Assembly: GCA_030142905.1 (NCBI GenBank)
Contig: JASJOG010000021.1
Location: 558,001 to 622,000, forward strand
Direction: 5' to 3'
DNA from: Heliopora coerulea
Taxonomy: Eukaryota > Cnidaria > Anthozoa > Scleralcyonacea > Helioporidae
DNA length: 64,000 bases
Under the pieces are notes generated by a model. The model saw nothing but the letters and a program-made list of their open reading frames with translations. It did no database searches and was not told where the DNA came from. Both the position numbers and the translations under genes were made by a program. Shown here piece after piece: positions 48,901 through 60,500 of this stretch; positions within the stretch are counted from its first letter, which is position 1; each line of letters begins with the position of its first letter.

Positions 48901-51494
48901 TTGTCACTCACTTTCCAATAAGAAAAATAAGGTCTCGAGAATCCGGGTGAAATGCTGTTTAACAGAAGCCTTCCCATCGTGCCTGTTTGGCTAATTAGGG
49001 CCACTTATAGGACCAAAAATGAGCAGACTGAGTTTAATGCATACCAATGTCTTAGAGCCTTAAATTAGCCGCGGTTTGTTTTGATCGCAAACACTACGAG
49101 TGTTCACAGCTTAATTTCTCAAATATATTGACGGCCCTAACGTTGACAGGCAAGATCACCCTAGCTCTAGCTAACCACCCCCATAATGTACCGGGCCCAC
49201 AGCATTTGCAAAGTCAACTACGTTAACCCTGCTTTGAAGGCAGCACCTCCACGGGCATTAATAAGGGGGAGAAATGATCCCTACTATCCTCCCAGTTCAT
49301 GAAGAACGATGCCTGTTCTCTACCCTTCAACTGTATTGGTCTTGACGTCTGAAGTGGGCTAGGAATGGCCGATCATTGTAAAAATATGGAAACTAGGTTA
49401 TTATAATACTAACCAGATATATTTCTATCTTTTTTGCCCTGACCTACCTAACAAAACCATTAGTAGGGAATCACAATTAAATATTGCCCACAAAATTTTA
49501 AAATGCTCCCGTAGCATATCTGCCACGTACACTTTCCAACTTGGTAACCCCCACTTTTTCAACCTGTACAACCGTCCATGAATGTTGTTGTAGACAAATC
49601 GTCGAGAAATTCTCGTAAAGGGCACTGCTGGGATGATATTGGTTGGGAAGACAGGTAAAATTGGAAACAGTCAAAAAGAAAAGGTTGTTTAAATACAAAA
49701 TGAAAAGCACTTTTGGCCCAATATTTTTAGTCATATACAACGTGAAAAGCGTTTTCAAACAACATTTTGGTCAGGGGCAAGTATCTTTGACGTTTTCATC
49801 TTTTTAGAACTGGTGATAACGAATATTCATCTTTCCGTTCAAACGTTAGTGATAGAAATGCGTTTAGATTGAAATCAGGCTCAAAAAGTAAACAGCGTTT
49901 CTGATCTTAAGAATAACACTTACACCCCGCGGGATAACCGACAATTGCAAAAAACATTATTTACACTTAGAAGGCAAGCACGCTAGCCGAGAAATAACGA
50001 TATCGGAATGGCACAACTTGCAAGTTTAAAAAAAATTTAAAAAATTATAGGCAAGGACGAGATGTTTTCATGTTGAAGTGGTTTCGAAGCCGATCACGGG
50101 CAGTGGCTTACATGTTTCCACTGAGGTTAATCATTTGAAGGTTTTGTAAACTTCCAAGAGTTTCAGGCACAGCAATAAGATCATTGCTATGAAGAGATAA
50201 CAGAGAGAGTGAACTGCAATTACCAAGCTAGAAAAGAAAGTACATAAACTAATAAATAAGAGTGAAGGGGTGTGGGGAAAAATTGCAGATGTGATTTCCA
50301 AAATTAATTCGAGCAAACCTCTTCTGGAAGTGATTTGATACAGTTATTGTCCAGAGTCAAAACTCTTAGCTTCGTCAACATTCCTATAGTGCGCGGAAGC
50401 CCCTACAACATAATTAATATCAATAAAAAATATCGAATGCTGTCAAGACACAAAGATCAAAAATTTTATTCATGCTATTTCGACGTTACTTCGTAGTTAT
50501 TACACCTGTACTAGCTTTTTAATCAGCTATGCCTGGATTAGTCACTGAGGTCGGAAACTAAGTGGCAGAGCTAGTATTGTTTCTATGGTGCTTGTAATAT
50601 GCTATCAAAATTTTGGTTAAATCAGACATTTTAGTACCCGTAACACTGACAAAGATGATTGTACAGTCAAATTCGTTCGTTATCGACGGCAATTGTTCAC
50701 GCATGTACCATCCCAAACATTTCGCGATAAACTTGTTATTTTTAGCGATCATCTTTACTCCTTTAGCTCCCATTCGTACATATTTGCATGATTTCAAAAA
50801 TGCAAATTAGATTGATCACCAAATTTCAACAGATCTTCAAAAGAATACTGAATTGACTGAATAATTGAAACTTTCTTTACAAATATCTGGGATCTAAAGG
50901 GTTAAAAACAGACGCTAATTAAAGTTATTTAAGCACAACTTGGATTTTGACTATCAAGGGCAGTGGATAACCTAATACAGAGGAGGCTACCAATACCAAA
51001 GAAGAAATCACCAAAACACCCAGGTGAAGGATCACAGGTTGATGCTACTCTGCTGGCCTTAACTCTTTTTGGCCGGTTTCCGACGTTTCAATTTTACTGT
51101 GGCCAACGTCAGACAATTCTACGCGGACAGGAAAGGGTCTAGAATACCTTTAATTGAGGTATTCTTAAAAAGTTTGAAATTAGCTTGAAAAGTTACTGCT
51201 TATGACCCAACGTTTCGACACTCCAATTTAATGTCTTAATTACTTGCAGTTTTAACGGCAGCTGTAGTGACAGTTGTTGTTGTCATCGTCATCGTCGTCG
51301 TTGTCGTTGTTGTTGTCGCTGCAGTTGTAGTGGCCGTCGTCGGTATTGTCGTCGTCGTCGTCGTCGTCGTTGTTGTTGTAATCGTAATCGTCGTTGTCGC
51401 TGTAGTTGTAGTTGTCGTGGCGGTCGTCATTGTTGTTGTCGTCGTCGTCGTTATTGCTGTTGTCGTCGTCGTTGATGCTATTGTTGCTGTTGTT

Positions 51495-51525
<31 letters not shown>

Positions 51526-54500
51526 TTGTTGCTGTTGTCGTCGTCGTCGTTGTCGTTGTCGTTGTTGTTGTTGAAACAGACATTACATTACTACCTCAAG
51601 GTTATTTGTGGTGACATCAAGTTCTTCCAAACAATGAAGCCTGTAAAAATGAACGATTTGAGACTTGCCGTCAAACTACTTATTAATTGACAATGGTTTC
51701 ACCGAATAATGAGTTAAATATTGACGCAAATTCTGAAAACCCGGTCATTTCGTTTCTGATCTCTTAATTCGCACTACTCAAAAACAGCTCTGTAACACGA
51801 CGCAACATGAAATCTACAATATGCTCTCAAAAGCACGGCAAACTATTAACTTCCACTGGCATTAATTATCAAATCTCATGACAAATAATTCCTGCTCAAT
51901 GTATTATGTACATTACAAGATGAAATGCGTCGTGCCCGAGTTCTAACTGGCTAATACCTGTGTTGGAATGAATATATCTAACTACGGAAGCTTTTGACCA
52001 AAAATTTACTGAACTTTGAGTAGCTTGTTGCTTTCATTTTATAAAATTAGAAAATAAATTTCTAATAGTTTTTTCGGTTTGGATAGCGTGATCCAAACAC
52101 CTGAGTTGCTGCTCGCCGTTCGAAAAGCTGAAAACACTAACCTATTGGCTCGTCTTTGTTGACGTTTATCTCAAGTCTGGCACCATGTCGCATGTTTACA
52201 GTGTCCAAACATGGAAAACCATTGGATATTTCTTATGTAGAACCTCTAATAGGTGGACACTGACAGGGAAGTTGCAAAGTGCCGGTTAATTGAGTGATCT
52301 TTGCGTAGAAGTTGGGACGACAATTACACATATTACGCGGATTAGCGTCAGATCTATTAGAAAAGGAACTTAACGCTGACAGCCAGCACTAAATGGACAG
52401 TAATGCATTACCTATACACTCCATGCACATATCCACTTTTGGGTCAAAATATGTTTTTAGTGCATCTCCCCTGAAACACAGCAGCAATTGGAAGTTCCTT
52501 TTCTCAAAAAGCTATCAGAGACCTATCATATCTGTTTGTTCAAAATTATATATTTTTGAAATTCACTCATTTTCAAGGGGTTGCTCAAGCAGAGTAGAAA
52601 AAATCAAAATAATTTTTTATAATAATCACCTTCCCATAGACGAAGGAAGAAAAATTAAATCATTCTCATCCAACTTCAGCGTTTGCAAATTACTAAGTGA
52701 TCCTGAAAAAAACGGAAAAGAAAAACCAATCAAAAACCCAAAGCAGGCGACAAAATCGGGATAAGTTTACACGTGGACTGTACAGAACAATTATCGAAAA
52801 TTAAACGTTAATCCCAAAATTATGTGACTTTTACAGAGCTATATAGGGACGTCTGGTGTGCTGTTACTCAGAGGTTTAACGCTCTCGCTGGAATTTACTA
52901 TTTTGAATTTAAATTCCGGCCAAATTTGCTCCTGTAAAGTAGCACTAATTGTACGAATTCTCGGCAAATTTCTCGGCCTGACATCCCCAACCAAATGCGT
53001 TTGCAACATTAGCAAGACGTATCACACCTATCCACTAGCCTGCACCATAAACCGTCTAAATCTAGGTCAACCAGTATTTACGATAGAACACTATGACAAT
53101 TACACTCGACCGCTAACTGTTATCCGTTTCCAGCCGATAATTTTAGAAAATAAAGTAGAAAACATACTCCGAAAAATAGTTCCATCTTGAACTCAAAATT
53201 TGAGAAAAACAAGCGGACACGGTGTTCAATAGTAATATTTCGAATTTATTACAAATTCATCATCAGACTAATTTACAAAAGCTAAACCTAGGTCAATATA
53301 TAGGCACAAGCGTGGTGACATCATACAGGAAGGATGTGTAGGCGGAAGAAATTAGAGTGTGAATGAGTGATGTGTTATGTCAGGTCAAATAATGAGAGTT
53401 TTTTGCTGGCTTTGAGTCCTACGTTTAGTTCTGGTTTTAGAGATTTGATGAAAAGTGCTTCCATTAGTAAAAGTCGGTTTTTGTTAAGTGAATTATTGGC
53501 ATATAGTATTTTGTAGTTGTTAACGATGAGATTTATTAACTTGGAAACGCGTATCTGGGGAAGTGTTTTGTCAGTCAAGTCGGTTATGTTTTGTGTGACA
53601 GTGTCTTGTGCGTTCATGCATTCTAAAAAGTGTTGTCCTACTGCACTGGTGTCATGTTTAGTGGCATGTTCATGAAGTCTCGTTTTGAGGCACCTTTCGG
53701 TTTTTCCAATGTAAGAATAGCCGCATCCAGGACAGGTTATTTGGTAAATGGCATTAGAACGGACTGAAGGAGGAATTTTGTCTTTGTTGGATGTGAAAAA
53801 TGCGATCTTTTTAGTGTCATAAATTACTACAAATTTAACCGTTCTTCTAAAACATCGGTGTAATTTCTTTAGACATGACTTAACAATATTTTCTCCTTGG
53901 GTTCCAAGATAAGGCAGGCGAATCCAAATTTTAGGCAAATTATCATCATTGGTTTGCGATTGAGATGAAGAACAGGTTTTAGCAGAAGTACTAACTTTAC
54001 GTTTAAATTTGTTAATCAGGAAATGTTTCAAAGAATTACGATATCCATTCCACGACAATAAAAACATTAAGTCTTTTATGTCGTGGAATGGATATCGTAA
54101 TTCTTTGAAACATTTCCTGATTAACAAATTTAAACGTAAAGTTAGTACTTCTGCTAAAACCTGTTCTTCATCTCAATCGCAAACCAATGATGATAATTTG
54201 CCTAAAATTTGGATTCGCCTGCCTTATCTTGGAACCCAAGGAGAAAATATTGTTAAGTCATGTCTAAAGAAATTACACCGATGTTTTAGAAGAACGGTTA
54301 AATTTGTAGTAATTTATGACACTAAAAAGATCGCATTTTTCACATCCAACAAAGACAAAATTCCTCCTTCAGTCCGTTCTAATGCCATTTACCAAATAAC
54401 CTGTCCTGGATGCGGCTATTCTTACATTGGAAAAACCGAAAGGTGCCTCAAAACGAGACTTCATGAACATGCCACTAAACATGACACCAGTGCAGTAGGA

Positions 54501-57500
54501 CAACACTTTTTAGAATGCATGAACGCACAAGACACTGTCACACAAAACATAACCGACTTGACTGACAAAACACTTCCCCAGATACGCGTTTCCAAGTTAA
54601 TAAATCTCATCGTTAACAACTACAAAATACTATATGCCAATAATTCACTTAACAAAAACCGACTTTTACTAATGGAAGCACTTTTCATCAAATCTCTAAA
54701 ACCAGAACTAAACGTAGGACTCAAAGCCAGCAAAAAACTCTCATTATTTGACCTGACATAACACATCACTCATTCACACTCTAATTTCTTCCGCCTACAC
54801 ATCCTTCCTGTATGATGTCACCACGCTTGTGCCTATATATTGACCTAGGTTTAGCTTTTGTAAATTAGTCTGATGATGAATTTGTAATAAATTCGAAATA
54901 TTACTATTGAACACCGTGTCCGCTTGTTTTTCTCAAATTTTGAGTTCAAGATGGAACTATTTTTCGGAGTATGTTTTCTACTTTATTTTCGCTTACTGTT
55001 AAGTTGATAAATTTTGAAGGAGGAAAATCTCGAGTGTCTAGATATTTTTAAGACCCAACCGGGACCTGTTGCGAAAAATACAACATTGGGCTATCCGGCT
55101 GGGAATCGAACCCGCAACGTCGCAAACCTAGTGCGATGCTCTGCCAACTGAGCTACGGAGGTCGTTGCCGAAACGCATTCGGCTAATGCCTCGTGTTTCA
55201 AATCCCGATAAAGCACTCCTGCTCGGTTTTTAATATTACTAAAAGTGATAGTAGCAACGGCTTAACAGCAGATAAAAAGATACAAGCAGAACTTTAAGCT
55301 AAATGACGTACGCGATGCCGTAGCCAGTAGGTAACACGATAAATGAAAGTTAGTGGTTTGCACATTACAGCAATGGTACTATGGATTTGAGAAGCAAAGA
55401 GGGAAGCCTCACCTACCTATGTTGTCTGGCAGTTCTAACAATTCATTGAATGACAAATATAAATCAGTTAAACCTTTCATTGCTTCTATTTCAGGCGGAA
55501 GACTTTCCAATTTATTTTTGGATAAGTCCAGTAATACTAGATTCCTTAAAAGACCAATCACCTAAAGTTGAAAATACAATATATTTAAAGTAACCAAACC
55601 AACATTACTACAATTCAACACAAATTAACCTCAACTCAAAAGAACCTAAGGGTGTTTGGACGTATTCCGTTGACATGCTACAGCTATTAAGGACAATTCA
55701 TTCAAGCCACTAACTTTCTTTACGTAGGGATTGCAGATTTAAGGAATAACCAAGATATTTTATATGCAGAATACGTAGCAAAGTTTTTCATTCGTTGATG
55801 TCACACTAACGTAATCTAAAAACTTGAAAACTTTATCATAATTTTCGACATTGTTCGTATCGTACAATATTTTCGAAAGTACTCACTGGCGGAATTTCTT
55901 CAATCATGTTACCATCAGCCATGAGCTCACAAAGATTAGGTAAATATCCAACAGCAACAGGCTGAAAAGAAGGTGATGGCTTTAAGGATTCAGAACATTA
56001 TACTAACACCTTAACAGAAGTAAAACTTCGTAGGGTACACCATGTTGTAAATTTTATCCTGTGCTTTCAACCCGTGGCATCGGACAATCTTAAAAGTACA
56101 GATCCTTCCACACGCTTACATCATGTATTTTACATTTAACATGATTCCGATTGAAAGATCGCCATCCATAAGCACAACTCGGATATGGATACCAAGAAAC
56201 AATTAAAGTGTGCCGAAAAATGTCGAACTAGTGTCATTTAATGGTTTTCTACATTGTAGGACAGTCCGACTCTCTGTTTTTTTGCGCAGTATAATCGACC
56301 TGAAGCAAGTAGTATCATATCAAATAGGAACCATCTATACTACACTTGCTTCACACAGCATTTATTTTGCACAAAGATTCAGAGAACCTATGAAAGTATA
56401 CGAGGCCTTAAAATACTAATCCTCTGGCATACACAAATCACATTTAAATTTAGCATGATTCCAATGAAACGTTCTTAATCCCTAAGAAAAATACAGAAAT
56501 ATAAACAAAGGAAACTCTATTAGAATGAGCGGAAAGAGTCCACAAAGCACCATATAATGGTTTGCTTCATGAAGCGGTCGTGCGTTTGCGTACTTCACTT
56601 GATTCCTTTATTTAAGGATGACAGATGAACGTTGGTCAAGCCCGTAATTCAGAAAAACTATTTTTGAGGCCAAAACGGGAATTGAACCTACAACCTTCTG
56701 ATGAAAGTCGATATGCGTAAAATTTATCATTCCCTGATTTGCCAGGCCAAATAATTGCTCACTGAATTGAAAGTAGTAGCGTCCTATGAAATGGGAAGGA
56801 CCTACGCCATTCATTCCACAGAATCATTTTACATGACATATCAAAAAACGCCATACAAAGTGTCAAACAACACACTAATTTATGATGTTTCAGCTCTATT
56901 AATTTTCACTTGCAAATGAATTCACATTACCAGGGTAACAGTTGTAATTTCAGTAATAGCAAACAGTCAAAACTCAGTACGCTCTCTGTTATCTACTTGA
57001 AATGAATTCCTCACCTATCTCTTTATATGTATGCATGAGACTAGCCAGAACGAGGGGGAAATTAAACTTAAGTCACGATATAAAGAACACACTTAGTCAG
57101 AATCACGTTAATCATATCAGGAGTAAATCGGCCAAGACAGAAACCTCGGAAACAATGACAGCTGGGTAACCTGTACAAAATAAGATGGGTTGATTCATGT
57201 ATTTAGAAACCTGCAGCCAATAACAAGTCGCGTTGGTTATGCAATATCCAGTTTTTCCGAGGTTCTGTTATAGCCAGTGGAATAGTGATTCTTACCAAAT
57301 GAAGAAATTTATTCTCCCCAATATCAAGTCTTTCCAGTTCCTTTAAATTGTACATTGACCTGAACAATACGTAATATAATAAATGTTAAACATCAATGAA
57401 GTTTTCTCTAAGTTCGCAATGTGGGTAAATATAAATATATCAACTAAATTTTACGTAATCTTTTGACTGATACGCATAGAATAACATGTGGTTAACACTT

Positions 57501-60500
57501 GAAACAGAACCGTTTTGCTTTATGCTACATAACCAGTACTCACTTTGGCAAATTATGCAAATGGTTTTGGCGAAGTTCAAGAACTTTTAACCTTGACAAC
57601 CTAAAACATGTACTCTAAAACTTGTAATGTATTTTGATTAATTTTACAATTAATTAACGGGAAAAAAGTCAAAAATTCAATAACACATTGAAACATGACA
57701 GGAAAAAATGTGATGAGTTCACAAGCTACCCTTATAGGGTAAATGGACATTGAAGGAGAAAAACGAAAGGAAGACAGAAAGAAAGAAAGAAAGAAAGAAC
57801 GGGAGGAAGGGAGGAAGGAAGGAAGGGAGGGAGGAAGAAAGAAAGAAAAGGAAGAAGAAGGACAGAACAAGTAAAGAGGGGAAGAAAGAAAGAATGAATG
57901 AATGAAAAAAAGAAAAAAGAAAGAAAGAAAGGAAGGAAGAAACAAACGAGAGAGAGCAAAAGATAGAAAGGAGGGAAGGAAAGAAAGATAAAAAATAAAA
58001 AAGGTTGAAAAGAAGATAGAGAAAAGCAAGAAGGACAGAAAGAAGAAAGAAAAAATGAAAGAAATTCATACCATAAATTTTGTAAATTGCCACTTTGATC
58101 AGCAATTTTGTACAGAAATGCAAGTTGCATAAACTTTATCATTAAAAAATTGTCAAACCTCAGTGTATGCCACAATTTTGCCCCCCCCCCCCCCCTCAAT
58201 AAACTAACCCTAGCAATGCCACTGTTCATGAGGTAGATGAATGATCTTCAAGCTCGATACTCAGAAAATGATTTCTGTAATAATGATAATGATATATCAA
58301 TCATTATGATATATCAATCATGATATATCAATCATTAATGATAATTAATAATGATATAACAATCAGTATTAGCATATAGTGGCTTCCGCTTAGGTCGTAG
58401 ATATATATCAAATTTGCACCTTAGCTCACCATGAGTCTCGGTAGCTCAATGGTTAGAGCGTCTAACCGGTGATCAGAAGGTTGCCGGTTCAATCCCCATC
58501 TGGGGCTCAGAAATCATTTTCTGAGTATCGAGCTTGAACATCATTCATCTACATCAATATATCCAAGCTCTCAGTTCTTCTCAAACATCAAACTGCCACT
58601 GTTCATTGTTAACATTCAAGTAGCTAGTGTAATTTATGTACAAAGTAAACTGTGATGATTTTGGCCATGAACTCAGGGGAAGAATATGCCCTAACCTATG
58701 TATAGCTGATTTTATAATCATGCAATCACACATGCACAAGCTGCCATTTAGGTATATGCTGTAGTTTTTTCTAACCTGCCAAAATGTTCTGGTAAACATT
58801 CCAGAAAAGTTTCATTCAGAATCAGGTGAGTTAAATTAGATAAAGATATAAATTCATCTGATAATCTGTAATTTAAAAATTAGAATCAGAAAAATTATTA
58901 CTGTTACAAAATAATTGTGATTAAAAACAAACAAATGGCTGGACAAACATACAAGACTTTTACTGTAAAACATTGGATTCAGATTTGTTCAAAGATGGAA
59001 TAAGTGATTAAGGACTGTCATGTACATTGTCTAACCAATTAACAGCCAGTTCAAGAGTAAATACAAGTATCATATTATTTAGGTAGTAGATAAGTCCAGT
59101 TGTGCTTCACAACATAAGTATTGTGTTATTTGCTTGCTAAAATGGAATCCCCCTGAGGAGAGTGATGAAAATTAACTTTGTTGACATGTTACCAGAGGTA
59201 TCATGTTAAATTGAAAATTGCTCAAGAGCATTTCCCAAGCAGATAAATTATAGTCCTCTGAGCTTATAGTTTAGTAGACAGCAGAGGCTGATTAAGGGGG
59301 GCACTTTGGGCTTATCCCAGGGGTCCAGTGCCTTTGGGGGGCCTTGCACTTTTTAGAGAGGGAGGACATTTTGACAGTGCAAATTAAACACCAGGTGTTC
59401 ATTCAAATTGCTATTGCAATATAATGGTGAAACAAGTAATAGCTTCCATAATCTAGCTATCAACCTATCATCCAGACTCTAAAATTTCCATTTTCCAATG
59501 CTTTGTTAATTTAAAACTTTATGAAAAGTTCAATGTTTGAACTAGACCAAAGATGCAATTAATATGCTATGTAAGATGCTGAACCTGTACATTGTTTATT
59601 TCTAGTTCTCCTTATTTCAAGCTTATATCCCTTAAAATACATGAGGACTACCAGTATAAGTGAACAAATCAGTTTCCACTAACAGAATCATGAACACCTC
59701 ACATTAGAAACTCATTATTAATTATTAATTAGTATTTAGATATTTAGCATATACAAATATTTTATATATACAGCATCTGAGTTGAGACTTCCATGTTCTA
59801 ATAACAATTAGAAAATTGCTTCAGTGTATCTGTGCCATGATAGGAACATGAATGATGTCATTTCAACCAGAAAAATACCTAGTAAAAACCTGAGGCATAG
59901 CTGAATGTTTTCTGGCATTTTTCCAGTTGAAATGGCATCATTCATGTTTCTACCACAGTACAAAGACACAAAAGCTATTTTCTATTTGTTTTATAAAATA
60001 ACCAAGGTTTTTTGAGTTTTTGTGACATTATTCATGTCTCTGTACTCTAATACAAAATGCAAATGATGTCAGCTGTGTCTTTACTCTGAGAGAAAATAAG
60101 GCTCACCCAATCAAAGCTGTGTAGGATATTATTTTATACATATACTTACATCAGCATTGACATTAATTTGACTTATTACTGTCTTGTTTAAATGTCTACT
60201 ATATATGAGTGCAACTAATGGATTTAACAATATCATTATATATTGTCCTTTTTGTTGCATTTCATTACAAATAAAAATTCCTGACCACCCTTTCTGCCCA
60301 TACTTTTTCCCAGGGAGTTGGGTTAACAGCAAATGTGCCAGAGGCCTTGCACATGCTTAATCCACCACTGGTAGATAGATGGGTAAATGTCCAGAAGACT
60401 AGCAATAGAGTAAACTTTCTGGATATCTCCTGCTTGGCATTCATTAATTAGTCAAGGTATTTAACTGTTAAACAAAACTATTGTTTGTTGACAAAATATG

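Larger units (their letters stand above)
53146..54990. mobile_element. Head-to-head Penelope-like element palindrome
   Basis: Two 912-base arms (53146-54057 and 54079-54990) are near-perfect inverted copies around a 21-base spacer. Each arm encodes the end of a Penelope-like ORF with a GIY-YIG endonuclease; the reverse transcriptase is missing. It sits in LAP intron 8. Each arm carries a hammerhead-like core near its outer end (53238-53266 and 54870-54898). Confidence 0.9.

Noticed and set aside
51236..51690. 115-codon poly-Thr and poly-Val frames on opposite strands
   Set aside because: Produced by a GTT/GTC triplet repeat; no coding signature beyond it.
57601..58229. Long minus-strand Phe/Leu/Ser frames resembling membrane proteins
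   Set aside because: Translation of a purine microsatellite.
58432..58508. tRNA gene on the plus strand
   Set aside because: A and B boxes are present but the anticodon arm and acceptor stem do not fold properly, and the unit recurs with the same non-tRNA tail elsewhere, so it is a SINE.
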